Shown here: piece after piece, positions 9,337-17,955 of the stretch
Layout of the letters: every line of letters begins with the position of its first letter
Numbering within the stretch: the stretch's first letter is position 1
Assembly (NCBI GenBank): GCA_021776735.1
Contig: JAJFFH010000062.1
Span: 1 to 64,000 of the forward strand
Length of the DNA: 64,000 nucleotides
Reading direction: 5' to 3'
DNA from: Planctomycetota bacterium
GTDB taxonomy: Bacteria > Planctomycetota > PLA2
The notes under the pieces: model-generated
What the model saw: the letters and a program-made list of their open reading frames with translations, nothing else
What the model was told of the DNA's origin: nothing
Databases searched by the model: none
Position numbers and translations under genes: made by a program

Positions 9337-11364
9337 TTAGGTTTGTTTGGTCGGTCCGGGTTCGTCGGATCCGGCTGACTGTGTTCGGACCGATTGGGTC
9401 TCGGCCGATTGGCCCTCATCCGACTGGGCCGTGTCACTCATCGGCGCCCGCTCCGCATGAAGCCGCGCCAGTTCGGCGACCAGGTCATCGACCGGAACCG
9501 CGCCGCGGTCCGCGCCGCCGCGCGGGCGGACCGAGACGGTCTCGTCTTGAACCTCGCGATCCCCCACGATAAGCAGGTAGGGAATGCGGCGGTTGTGCGC
9601 GTCGCGAATCTTGCTGCCGATCTTGTCGCCTCGCCCATCGACATCGATACGCAATCCGGCCTTTCGGAAACGGACGGCGATATCTTCAGCGTACGGGCTC
9701 TGGCGGTCGGTGATGGGCAGCAGGATGGCCTGAACCGGTGCAAGCCAGACCGGCAACTGGCCGGCGTAATGCTCGACAAGAACGCCGATCATGCGCTCCA
9801 TCGAGCCGAGAATCGCACGGTGGATCATGACCGGGCGATGCCGCGCGCCGTCCGCGCCCACATATTCCAGGTCGAACCGCTCCGGCATCTGGAAATCGAG
9901 CTGGATGGTGCCGCACTGCCAACCGCGCCCGAGGCTATCGGTCAGATAGATATCGATCTTGGGGCCATAGAACGCACCGTCGCCGGCGTTGACCTCGAAT
10001 TCCTCGTCGGCCGCGCGCAGCGCCGATTCGAGGGCGCTCTCGGCACGATCCCACAGTTCCTCTTCGCCCATCCGATCCTCCGGACGGGTCGAGAGGAAGA
10101 GCCGGACATCGTCGAATCCCAAGGTCCGATAGACGACGCGCAGCATGTCGAGGCAGTCGAGCACTTCCGCTTCGATCTGGTCGGGGGTGCAGTACACATG
10201 CGCATCGTCCTGGGTGAAACCGCGGGCACGAAACAGCCCGTGCAGTACCCCTGACAACTCGTAGCGGTGCACGAACCCGAATTCGGCGATTCGCAGCGGC
10301 AGGTCCCGGTACGAGTGCAGATCGGTGGCGTAGACGATGCAGGCGCCGGGGCAGTTCATCGGCTTCACCGCGTACGATCGGCTGTCCTTCTCGACGAAGT
10401 ACATGTTGTCGCGGTAGTGGTCGTAGTGCCCCGACTTGCGCCATAGCTCGTCGGTCATGATGAGCGGCGTCCGGATTTCCTTGTAGCCGCGGCCCAACAG
10501 TTCGCCGCGCACGAGACTCTCGATCTCGTGCCAAACGACCATGCCGCCGGCGTGCCAGAAAGGAAAGCCCGGGGCCTCCTCGTGGAACGAGAAAAGGTCG
10601 AGCGCGGGACCGAGACGACGGTGGTCGCGCTTCTTGGCCTCCTCGATCATGGCCAGGTGGTGGTCGAGATCCTCCTGCGTGAAGAACGCCGTGCCGTGAA
10701 TGCGCTGCATGGGCGCGTTGTCCACGTCGCCGCGCCAGTGGGCCCCCGACGCGCCGACGAGCTTGAACGCGGAAATCGCCTGAAACGATGCCACGTGGCC
10801 GCCGCGGCACATGTCGGTGAATCGGTCGCCGTTGTCGTAAAAGGAGATCACCTCGGCGGTGAGCTTCAACTCCTCAAGGTATTCGGCCTTGAGCTGGTAG
10901 CCGAGACGGCGCAGTTCGGCCGCAGCCGCCGCGGCATCCATCTCGCGCCGGGTGAAGGGCAGTCCCTCCTTTTTGAGCTCGCGCATCCGGAACTCGATCC
11001 GCTCGAGATCCTCGGGGGTGAACGGCTCCTCAACGACGAAGTCGTAGTAGAAGCCCTCGTCGGTCGGCGGCCCGAACCCGAGCTGCGCGTCCGGAAACAA
11101 GTCCCGCACGGCTGCCGCGAGGAGGTGTGCAGCTGAGTGCCGGAGTACCCGAACCGCGTCCGGGCTCTTCTTGGTGATGATGGACAGCGAGCCGTCGCCG
11201 CCGAGCTGCTGCTCCGATGCACACAGCTCGCCCCTCCAATAGCAGGCGATCGCCGCCCGCGCGAGGCCGGGCCCGATCATGGCCGCCACGTCGCCGCAGG
11301 TCTTGTCGCGCTCGACCTCAAGGGTCTTGCCGTCCGGCAGAGTCACGCGCGCGACGGCGCTCAT
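9337..11364 (-). CDS. thrS: threonine--tRNA ligase
   Basis: The protein has 675 residues. Domains in order are TGS (1-62), the second additional/editing domain with HSAAHLLAAAV (about 75-240), the class II catalytic core with RYELSGVLHGLFRARGFTQDDAH (about 365-385), and the C-terminal anticodon-binding domain. The last 33 residues are an unusual tail that includes four xQSxx pentapeptides (AQSDE, GQSAE, TQSVR, TQSAG), encoded by a 15-bp tandem repeat at 9370-9429. Family members normally stop soon after the anticodon-binding domain. thrS follows aspS by 28 nt and precedes infC by 16 nt, so these are likely cotranscribed. Confidence 0.97.
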   Translation of the reverse strand: MSAVARVTLPDGKTLEVERDKTCGDVAAMIGPGLARAAIACYWRGELCASEQQLGGDGSLSIITKKSPDAVRVLRHSAAHLLAAAVRDLFPDAQLGFGPPTDEGFYYDFVVEEPFTPEDLERIEFRMRELKKEGLPFTRREMDAAAAAAELRRLGYQLKAEYLEELKLTAEVISFYDNGDRFTDMCRGGHVASFQAISAFKLVGASGAHWRGDVDNAPMQRIHGTAFFTQEDLDHHLAMIEEAKKRDHRRLGPALDLFSFHEEAPGFPFWHAGGMVVWHEIESLVRGELLGRGYKEIRTPLIMTDELWRKSGHYDHYRDNMYFVEKDSRSYAVKPMNCPGACIVYATDLHSYRDLPLRIAEFGFVHRYELSGVLHGLFRARGFTQDDAHVYCTPDQIEAEVLDCLDMLRVVYRTLGFDDVRLFLSTRPEDRMGEEELWDRAESALESALRAADEEFEVNAGDGAFYGPKIDIYLTDSLGRGWQCGTIQLDFQMPERFDLEYVGADGARHRPVMIHRAILGSMERMIGVLVEHYAGQLPVWLAPVQAILLPITDRQSPYAEDIAVRFRKAGLRIDVDGRGDKIGSKIRDAHNRRIPYLLIVGDREVQDETVSVRPRGGADRGAVPVDDLVAELARLHAERAPMSDTAQSDEGQSAETQSVRTQSAGSDEPGPTKQT
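9370..9429 (-). repeat. degenerate 15-bp tandem repeat (4 units) in the thrS tail
   Basis: Four imperfect 15-nt units encode AQSDE-GQSAE-TQSVR-TQSAG near the ThrS C terminus. The glutamine-serine pair is conserved in every unit. Confidence 0.75.
9670..9682 (+). repeat. dispersed motif, one-mismatch copy (inside thrS)
   Basis: ACGGACGGCGATA within GAAACGGACGGCGATATC, antisense to the thrS frame in the anticodon-binding domain. Confidence 0.55.
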
Positions 11365-11392
11365 CGGAAGCGGATGTCCATCAAGTGCATGA

Positions 11393-13192
11393 CTATATCA
11401 CCCGACCGGCCCCCGGAGAGGCTTCAGGAAGGTCCACCGAAATCCGCAACTCGTCGAGCTGCTCCTGATTGACCGCGGACGGCGAATCGGCCATCAGGTC
11501 GACGGCACTGGCTGTCTTGGGGAACGCGATCACGTCGCGGATGTTTTGCGCCCCGCACAGCAGCATCGCCAAGCGATCGAGTCCCAGCGCAATGCCGCCG
11601 TGGGGCGGCGCGCCATACTGCAACAGTTCCAAAAAGAACCCGAACCGGTCCTGCGCGATCTCCTCGGAAAGGCCCATGGCGCGAAACACCGCCTGCTGAA
11701 CTTCGGGCCGATGAATCCGGATCGACCCCGATCCCAACTCGACACCGTTGAGCACCGGATCGTAAGCCTGGGCCCGAACCCGGCCCGGGTCGGACTCAAG
11801 GTGAGCCAGGTCCTCTTTGACGGGCATGGTGAACGCATGGTGTGCTGGCGTCCAGCCACCATCCCCGTCAGGCAAAAACATCGGAAAATCGACAACGAAA
11901 CAGGCGGCGAAGGCGTTCTCGTCGATGAGTCCGCACGTCTTGGCCACGGCCAGGCGAACCGCCCCGAGGCTGAGCGCTACGACCTCGGTAGACGCGTCGG
12001 CCACAAACAGCAGGGCGTCGCCGACCTCGGCTTGCATCGCCCGGGGCAACTCGTCGCCGGAAAAGAACTTCGCGACCGGTCCGGAAGCACCGTCGGGACC
12101 AAGCTTCATCCAGGCGAGGCCCTTGGCGCCATGGACTGCCGCGACCGGCTGGAACGCCTCGATCTCGCGGCGCGAAAACGCTGCGCCACCGGGAACCCGA
12201 ATGCCGCGGACCGCTCCTCCACCGTCGACCGCGCCGCGAAACACCTTGAACGAGCAGTCGCGGGCGATGTCGGTCAAGTCGACGATTTCGAGGGCGAAAC
12301 GGAGATCGGGCTTGTCGGAGCCGTACTGCTTCAGCGCGTCGTCGTACGAGATACGAGGCCAGGGACGCGGCAGTTCGCATCCGCAAAACGCAACATCCTT
12401 CACGCACCGCGAGAGCAGTTCCTCGATCGGGCCCAGGATGTCGTCTTGCCCGACAAACGACATTTCCATGTCGAGTTGGGTGAATTCGGGCTGACGGTCC
12501 GCCCGCAAGTCCTCGTCGCGAAAGCAGCGCGCGATCTGGTAGTACCGGTCGTAGCCGGCACACATGAGGATTTGCTTGTACATCTGCGGTGCCTGTGGCA
12601 GCGCATAGAACTTTCCCGGGTGGATTCGGCTCGGCACGATGTAGTCGCGCGCGCCCTCCGGCGTGGCTTTGGCGAGGATCGGTGTCTCGATCTCAACAAA
12701 GTCGCGCTCTTCCAGGAACGCCCGAATCGTGCGGTTCATCTTGTGCCGCATCATCAGGCGCGCCTGGTTCTCCGCCCGGCGCAGGTCGAGCGGCCGGTGC
12801 TTGAGGCGGACCTCCTCCGAGATTTCCTCCTTGCCGGCCACGTCGATCGGCGGGGTCGGAGACAGCGACAGGACGGCGATGCGATGCGCCGCGATCTCGA
12901 TGGCGCCCGTTGCCAACTTGGCATTGCGGGCGCTCTCCGGGCGCTCCAGGACCGAACCCTCGATCTGGACGGTGTACTCGCTCTTGAGCCCGGCAGCGAC
13001 GGCGTGGGCCTCGGGGTACTCCTCTTTCGAGACCGAAACCTGGGTGAGGCCGTAGCGGTCCCGCAGATCAAAGAACACGAGTCCGCCCTGGTCACGGCAG
13101 CGATGAATCCAGCCGGCAAGGCACACGGTCTTGCCGCGGTCCTCAAGCCTCAGCTCGCCACAGGTGTGGGTGCGGTAATGGGTTTCGTACAC
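11393..13192 (-). CDS. aspS: aspartate--tRNA(Asp/Asn) ligase
   Basis: The protein has 599 residues, the bacterial-type AspRS size. An N-terminal anticodon-binding OB fold (THTCGELRLEDRGKTVCLAGWIHRCRDQ) is followed by the catalytic core with FRDEDLRADRQPEFTQLD, the bacterial GAD insertion domain (about 290-420), and motif 3 (GGIALGLDRLAMLLC). I chose the GTG at 13192 (VYETHYRTHTCGEL) because it gives the family N terminus. The open frame continues upstream for over 100 codons but is only the shadow of the hslU end. The gene is in a row with hslU, thrS and infC. Whether it is discriminating or non-discriminating cannot be settled by eye. Confidence 0.95.
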   Translation of the reverse strand: MYETHYRTHTCGELRLEDRGKTVCLAGWIHRCRDQGGLVFFDLRDRYGLTQVSVSKEEYPEAHAVAAGLKSEYTVQIEGSVLERPESARNAKLATGAIEIAAHRIAVLSLSPTPPIDVAGKEEISEEVRLKHRPLDLRRAENQARLMMRHKMNRTIRAFLEERDFVEIETPILAKATPEGARDYIVPSRIHPGKFYALPQAPQMYKQILMCAGYDRYYQIARCFRDEDLRADRQPEFTQLDMEMSFVGQDDILGPIEELLSRCVKDVAFCGCELPRPWPRISYDDALKQYGSDKPDLRFALEIVDLTDIARDCSFKVFRGAVDGGGAVRGIRVPGGAAFSRREIEAFQPVAAVHGAKGLAWMKLGPDGASGPVAKFFSGDELPRAMQAEVGDALLFVADASTEVVALSLGAVRLAVAKTCGLIDENAFAACFVVDFPMFLPDGDGGWTPAHHAFTMPVKEDLAHLESDPGRVRAQAYDPVLNGVELGSGSIRIHRPEVQQAVFRAMGLSEEIAQDRFGFFLELLQYGAPPHGGIALGLDRLAMLLCGAQNIRDVIAFPKTASAVDLMADSPSAVNQEQLDELRISVDLPEASPGAGRVI

Positions 13193-13283
13193 GGTTCGGT
13201 CTACCGGCCCGCCAGCCGGTGGTTCGGCAACCGCGCAAGGTAACCGGGAGGAAAGACACGCCCTACTTTCTAGTTTGCCTCCG

Positions 13284-14621
13284 TCATCGAGGGCTGGTTC
13301 CCTGCTGGGCGGAGATCGCCTCGACCCGGCGCAGCACGTAGGCGGCGTCCACGACGACCGGTGCACTCTCCTCCGGCGCGGCGAAAGAGACCGGCTCGAG
13401 GAGCCGCTCCAACACCATGTGCAACCGTCGCGCCCCGATGTTGGCCTGGTCGATGTTGAGGCGCTGCGCCAGGGCCGCGATCTCCTCGATCCCGTCGGGC
13501 TGGAAGGTGAGCTCGACGCCGTCCGTCCCAAGCAGCGCCCGGTACTGCTTGGTCAGAGCATGCTCCGGCTCCGTCAGGATTCTGGAGAAATCACCGGCAT
13601 CCAGCGGATCGAGCGTGACTCGCAGCGGGAAGCGCCCTTGCAATTCCGGCATCAGATCCTCGGGCCGTGCATGGTGAAACGCCCCGGCGGCCATGAACAG
13701 GACGTGCTGGGTCGACATCGGGCCGTAGCGCGTCTGGATCGTGCAACCCTCCACAAGCGGCAGAAGGTCGCGCTGCACGCCGCCGCGACTGACGTCCGGA
13801 CCCGCCCCCTCGGCGGCCACGACCTTGTCCAGCTCATCCAGAAAGACGATCCCGAAGTGCTCGGCCCGATGAATACCCTCGCGCACGCAATCGTCGTGGT
13901 CGATGAGGTTCTCCGCCTCCCGTACCTCCAGAACGTGCCTCGCGCGTGCCACGGTCAGGCCGCGGTCCACCATCTTGGGGGGCGCGACCCGGTCCAAGAA
14001 TCCCTGCATGTCCATGCCCATCTGCTCGACGCCCGCCGCGGAAAACACCTCCATCGACGTCGTGGACCGATCCTCCATCGTGAGCAGCACGCGTTCATCG
14101 TCGAGCTCCCTGTCCCGCAGGCGCACGCGCGCCTCCTCACGCCGCCGGCCCACCGCGGCCCGTTCCTCGTCATCGATCGCGTACTCCGCATCGTCCCCGA
14201 CCAGCACGTCCAGCAGCTTTTCCTCCGCCGCTTCCTTCGCCCTTTCCACGACCGACTCGCGTGCCTCGCGCTTCACGAGCTGGATCGCGTTCTCGACGAG
14301 GTCGCGCGCAATCGTCTCGACATCGCGGCCGTAGTAGCCGACTTCGGTGTACTTCGTCGCCTCGACCTTCAGAAACGGTGCATGCAACAGATCCGCCATG
14401 CGGCGGCCGATCTCGGTCTTTCCGACCCCGGTCGGTCCGGCCAAAATGATGTTTTTGGGCAGGATGTCGCGCGCCAAGTCGGGATCGAGCTGCTGGCGCC
14501 GATACCGGTTGCGAATCGCGACTGCAACCGCGCGCTTGGCTGCCGCTTGGCCGACAACATAGCGGTCGAGGTAGGAGACAACCTGGCGGGGCGTCAGTGA
14601 TTCCATGCCGCCATTATTCAC
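13284..14621 (-). CDS. hslU: HslU-type AAA+ unfoldase ATPase with atypical C terminus
   Basis: The protein has 445 residues. It shows the N terminus LTPRQVVSYLDRYVVGQ, Walker A GPTGVGKT, the pore region KYTEVGYYGRDVE (usually GYVG), an I-domain (about 110-240), Walker B VFLDELDK and the sensor/C-domain. HslU normally unfolds proteins for the HslV peptidase. Two features are odd. No hslV gene is adjacent. The C terminus ends AYVLRRVEAISAQQGTSPR instead of the conserved DEDLSRxIL tail that docks into and activates HslV. I checked the other two frames near the stop and found no hidden tail. Confidence 0.92.
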   Translation of the reverse strand: MNNGGMESLTPRQVVSYLDRYVVGQAAAKRAVAVAIRNRYRRQQLDPDLARDILPKNIILAGPTGVGKTEIGRRMADLLHAPFLKVEATKYTEVGYYGRDVETIARDLVENAIQLVKREARESVVERAKEAAEEKLLDVLVGDDAEYAIDDEERAAVGRRREEARVRLRDRELDDERVLLTMEDRSTTSMEVFSAAGVEQMGMDMQGFLDRVAPPKMVDRGLTVARARHVLEVREAENLIDHDDCVREGIHRAEHFGIVFLDELDKVVAAEGAGPDVSRGGVQRDLLPLVEGCTIQTRYGPMSTQHVLFMAAGAFHHARPEDLMPELQGRFPLRVTLDPLDAGDFSRILTEPEHALTKQYRALLGTDGVELTFQPDGIEEIAALAQRLNIDQANIGARRLHMVLERLLEPVSFAAPEESAPVVVDAAYVLRRVEAISAQQGTSPR

Positions 14622-14663
14622 GCCCTATTCGATTCAAGGGCGCCGCACCAGGACGGGTCGGGA

Positions 14664-14676
14664 ACGGACGGCGATG
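14664..14676 (+). repeat. dispersed motif, exact copy (intergenic)
   Basis: ACGGACGGCGATG lies between hslU and the coiled-coil lipoprotein. With the inverted copy at 14731-14743 it forms a pair 54 nt apart flanking the lipoprotein stop codon. Confidence 0.85.
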
Positions 14677-14689
14677 TCTTTCGCCCGCG

Positions 14690-15145
14690 TTACTCGGGAC
14701 TTTTGGTCTTCGCCTTCTTGGCGGACGAGGCATCGCCGTCCGTACGCTTTTTTTGCGCGTCCTTCAGCTTAGCCACCGCCAATCTTTCCTTGGCGAGCGC
14801 CTGTTCGAGCTGTTTTCTCTTTTGCCTCTCCGCATTCAGGGCCGCGGCGGCCTTGTTGCGCTGCTTTTGGGCTTGGGCCAACTCGCTCCGCAGGGCGTCA
14901 TACCCCACGAACAACGCGTCGCGTTGGCGGTCGAGTTCGAGCAGCTCGGCCGAAAGACGATCGGCCTTTTGCCTGTGTTTTTGGTAGCGGGCCTCGAGAT
15001 CCTCGGCGCGCAGCTCCTCGTTGTCGGCGCGAAACAGCAGCGACTCGCGCTCGAGGAAGCTCAGCGTTCGGCCACGGCACGCCGGCAAGACGGCGAGCAG
15101 AATCGCGAGCAGCGTCGTTCGCAGCGTCTTGTGGCGCGTCCCCAT
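14690..15145 (-). CDS. coiled-coil lipoprotein, unknown function
   Basis: The protein has 151 residues. The signal peptide ends in a lipobox (LLAVLPAC, lipidated Cys near 23). A continuous charged heptad-like region (about 30-140) is rich in E, K, Q and R, followed by a lysine-rich tail. It is probably an outer- or inner-membrane-attached coiled coil in the periplasm. I chose the ATG at 15145 because it starts the signal peptide. It is transcribed divergently from ndk. Its C-terminal region carries one exact copy of the dispersed 13-bp motif, which encodes RTDGDAS. Confidence 0.75.
   Translation of the reverse strand: MGTRHKTLRTTLLAILLAVLPACRGRTLSFLERESLLFRADNEELRAEDLEARYQKHRQKADRLSAELLELDRQRDALFVGYDALRSELAQAQKQRNKAAAALNAERQKRKQLEQALAKERLAVAKLKDAQKKRTDGDASSAKKAKTKSPE
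14731..14743 (-). repeat. dispersed motif, exact copy (inside lipoprotein gene)
   Basis: CATCGCCGTCCGT on the plus strand, in the C-terminal codons of the coiled-coil lipoprotein (encoding RTDGDA). Confidence 0.85.
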
Positions 15146-15230
15146 GCGGTCCCCATTGTACGGCTCGCGGTTCACCGGCGTCGGGTCCGTTTCTTTGCGC
15201 CGATGCGGCGTGGCGGGACAATCCCGCCCC

Positions 15231-15692
15231 ATGGAACGCACCCTCCTGCTCATCAAGCCCGACGGCGTCCAACGCGGGCTCGCCGGCCGCATTTTGGGCC
15301 GCTTCGAGGACAAGGGCCTCAAGCTCGCCGGTCTCAAGATCATGCGCATTTCCGCGGATTTGGCCGCCCGGCACTACGCGCCGCACGTCGATAAGCCGTT
15401 CTATCCCGGGCTGGTCCGCTACATGACCTCCGCTCCGGTCGTGGCGGCCGTGCTAGAGGGGCCGCGGGTCATCGACACAATGCGCAAGCTCATGGGAGCC
15501 ACCTTCGGCTGGAAGGCCGAGCCGGGCACGATCCGCGGCGACTTCTCGAACTCCACGGCCTACAACCTCGTTCACGGTTCCGACTCGCCCGAGTCTGCCG
15601 AGCGCGAGATCGGGCTGTTCTTTCAGCCCGGCGAGTTGGTCGAGTACGAGCGGTCGCTCGATTCCTGGCTGATTTCCGAGGACGACGCATAG
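15231..15692 (+). CDS. ndk: nucleoside diphosphate kinase
   Basis: The protein has 153 residues. It matches NDK from the first residues (MERTLLLIKPDGVQRGL) to the active-site histidine in NLVHGSDSPESAEREI. It transfers the gamma phosphate of ATP to NDPs through a phosphohistidine. It is slightly longer than the common 140-residue form because of a C-terminal extension. Its TAG stop overlaps a possible ATA start of the following signal-peptidase-like gene. Confidence 0.97.
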   Translation: MERTLLLIKPDGVQRGLAGRILGRFEDKGLKLAGLKIMRISADLAARHYAPHVDKPFYPGLVRYMTSAPVVAAVLEGPRVIDTMRKLMGATFGWKAEPGTIRGDFSNSTAYNLVHGSDSPESAEREIGLFFQPGELVEYERSLDSWLISEDDA

Positions 15693-15799
15693 CCGCGCCC
15701 CGGGTCGCCGCGCTCCTGAGTCTGCCCGTCTGCGGTCTCGGCCACGTCTACGCCGGACGCCCGGTCCTCGGCGCGTTCTGCTACCTGCTGGAGTGGGGC

Positions 15800-16510
15800 G
15801 TGGCCGCCGCGATGCTTCTGCTCGCGGTCTGGTGGAATGCGGGACCGGCCCTGTTCGTCGCCGCCGGCGTCTACCTCTCGTTTCGCCTGCTGGTCGCGTG
15901 GCATGCCGCCCGGTCCGAACGGCGGCGCGCCAACCCGCGGCCCGGCGGCGTCGGGCGCTGGGTGCTGTATGTCGCGCTCTTCGGTCTCTCGTTTCTCGCC
16001 AGCCAACAGATCGCCCGGCTCTGGCGCAACGCACTCGCACAGTCGTTCAGGGTCCGGGGTGCCGGAATGGGCGACACCGTCCGCGCGGGCGAACGCGTGC
16101 TTGTCAATCTCGCGGCGTACGCGGTCCCCCACCCTTTCAAGGGCGGCGAGTGGCGCCGCTTTCGCGACCCACAACGCGGCGACGTGATCTGCTACAAGGC
16201 GCGCAACAAGAAGGGCGGGTCGTCGGTCTGGATCCATCGGGTCATCGGCCTTCCGGGCGACGTTATGGAAGTCCGCGACGGACGGGTACGGATCAACAAC
16301 CGCGAACTCGACGAGCCGTACGTCACCGTCCGGGCGCGCGAACCCTACGGCCCCTACAAGATTCCGCAGAGCCAGTACGTCGTGCTCGGCGACGATCGCC
16401 AGCGCGCGCGTGATAGCCGCCACCCCACACCGGGCTACGTGTTTCGTGACGACATCCTGGGCAAGGCCGCCTGCGTCTGGTGGGGACGCGTCGGCAAGCG
16501 GTTGAGGTAG
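15800..16510 (+). CDS. signal peptidase I-like membrane protein lacking the catalytic Ser/Lys dyad
   Basis: From the GTG at 15800 the protein has 236 residues. It has N-terminal membrane helices (about 4-35 and 52-68) and an S26-type domain. Box D/E features are clear (HRVIGLPGD; LGDDRQRARDSRHPTPGYVFRDDILGKA). The nucleophile position in SxSMxPT reads GAGMGDT (Gly89 in place of Ser), and the general-base Lys of KRVIGLPGD is His146. It is therefore probably not an active peptidase. The frame stays open upstream to the ndk stop and encodes a TM2-like segment (SLPVCGLGHVYAGRPVLGAF), so the true start is probably upstream, although no ATG, GTG or TTG is present there. Confidence 0.8.
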   Translation: MAAAMLLLAVWWNAGPALFVAAGVYLSFRLLVAWHAARSERRRANPRPGGVGRWVLYVALFGLSFLASQQIARLWRNALAQSFRVRGAGMGDTVRAGERVLVNLAAYAVPHPFKGGEWRRFRDPQRGDVICYKARNKKGGSSVWIHRVIGLPGDVMEVRDGRVRINNRELDEPYVTVRAREPYGPYKIPQSQYVVLGDDRQRARDSRHPTPGYVFRDDILGKAACVWWGRVGKRLR

Positions 16511-16513
16511 CAA

Positions 16514-16526
16514 ACGGACGGCGATG
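16514..16526 (+). repeat. dispersed motif, exact copy overlapping the RqcH-type start codon
   Basis: It lies within GCAAACGGACGGCGATGC. The ATG of the NFACT gene is the last three bases of the 13-mer, so the motif covers the ribosome-binding region. Confidence 0.85.
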
Positions 16527-17879
16527 CGTTTTCCCATCCGAGATCTCAGGCAGGCCGTCGAGGAGCAGGAGGCGCTGCGCGACCTGATTGTGGACAACGT
16601 CTACCAATGCGATCCGCGCACGTTTCTCCTGAAACTCAAGCCCGGCATGATCCATCTCCTGATCGACTGCCACCCCGGACGCGCGCGAGTAGTCGTAACG
16701 GATCAGCCGCCGCCGGTACCGGAGCGGCCGGCGGTGCTCGGCGGCATCTTTCGCCGGGCCCTGCGCGGCGCCCGGTTTCTCGGCTCGATGCTGTTGCAGG
16801 ACGACCGCGTCTTCGCGCTCGATTTTGACGCCGGCACGATGCGTCGCCTGGTCGTCGAGGCCCTTCCGCGCCATCCCAACCTGTATCTGCTCGATGAGAA
16901 CGGCCGTGTCGACCGCGTTCTGAACGGCGACGCCGCGCGGCACCGCGGCAATCCGGTCGGCTCGACCTACGCTCCGCCCAAGCCCCCGCCCAACGTAAAG
17001 GACGCGGCACAAAACGAAGCGTCGCTGCTGCCGGCCGATCTTCCGGCCGGTCCGTTCGCTGCCAACCACGCCCTCGACGCGCTCGCCCGCACGACCGGCG
17101 AAAACAAAGCGGCGGCCAAGACCGGGCGCGACCGCGAAAAGACCCTCGCGCGACTCAAAAAGACCCGCGGAGCGACCGCGCGCGACCTTCGCGACCTTCA
17201 CGACCCGGCGCGGCTCCGCAAGCAGGGTGAGCTGCTTCTGTTGCACTACGCCGAGCTGCGCCAGGGGCTCAAATCGTTTCAGGGCATCTCCCTCGATCCC
17301 AAGCGCAACCCGCAGGAAAACGTCGATGCGGTCTTTCAAAAGGCGCGCAAGGCCGAACGCGGTCGACCCGCCCTCGAACACCGACTCGCAGAACTCGACG
17401 CACTCATCGAACGCATCGAGGCCGGGGAGGAAGTGCCGGACCGCGAAATGCCGGCTCGCGCGGCGCGCGCCGGACGGCCCCAAAAACATCGCCGTCCGTA
17501 TCGGGCGTTCGTGAGTCGGGACGGACTGCGGATCCTCGTCGGTCGCGGCGGCGCCGACAACGACCAGACGACGCTGAAGGTCGGACGGCCCAACGACATC
17601 TTCCTGCACGTGCGCGGCACTCCGGGAGCTCACGTCATCGTGCCCCTGGATCGCGGCCAGGAGATTCCGCAGGAGACGCTGCTCGACGCCGCCACGCTGG
17701 CCTTGCACTACTCCAAGATGCGCACCGCCGCGTCGGCGGACGTCACCTGGTGCGCGCGCAAGTACGTGACGAAGCCACGCGGCGCCAAGCCGGGGCTCGT
17801 GGCGGTCCAGCGGGAAAAAGTCTTGCGGCTCCGGCGCGAACCCGACCGACTCGCCCGCCTGCTCATGGCCATGGAGTGA
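16524..17879 (+). CDS. RqcH/NFACT-family ribosome quality control protein
   Basis: The protein has 451 residues, shorter than the roughly 570 of B. subtilis RqcH. An NFACT-N-like domain carries the DR pair (Asp94-Arg95, QDDRVFALDF) that in RqcH contacts tRNA-Ala. A coiled-coil region (about 200-320) follows, then a C-terminal NFACT-R domain with GRGGADNDQTTLKVGRPNDI, LHVRGTPGAHVIV and LALHYSKMRTAASADVTWC. RqcH homologues add C-terminal Ala tails to peptides stuck on split 50S subunits. The assignment rests on these motifs; the tailing activity is inferred. The start ATG lies inside a copy of the dispersed 13-bp motif. Confidence 0.87.
   Translation: MRFPIRDLRQAVEEQEALRDLIVDNVYQCDPRTFLLKLKPGMIHLLIDCHPGRARVVVTDQPPPVPERPAVLGGIFRRALRGARFLGSMLLQDDRVFALDFDAGTMRRLVVEALPRHPNLYLLDENGRVDRVLNGDAARHRGNPVGSTYAPPKPPPNVKDAAQNEASLLPADLPAGPFAANHALDALARTTGENKAAAKTGRDREKTLARLKKTRGATARDLRDLHDPARLRKQGELLLLHYAELRQGLKSFQGISLDPKRNPQENVDAVFQKARKAERGRPALEHRLAELDALIERIEAGEEVPDREMPARAARAGRPQKHRRPYRAFVSRDGLRILVGRGGADNDQTTLKVGRPNDIFLHVRGTPGAHVIVPLDRGQEIPQETLLDAATLALHYSKMRTAASADVTWCARKYVTKPRGAKPGLVAVQREKVLRLRREPDRLARLLMAME
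17487..17499 (-). repeat. dispersed motif, exact copy (inside RqcH-type gene)
   Basis: CATCGCCGTCCGT lies in the linker before the NFACT-R domain. Confidence 0.85.
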
Positions 17880-17955
17880 GCCCCAGTGGAGTAAGCACAG
17901 CGGCGTGAGCCCCGGTAATGACGCATCCGTGACAGCGCACGCACAGACTGGCCGA

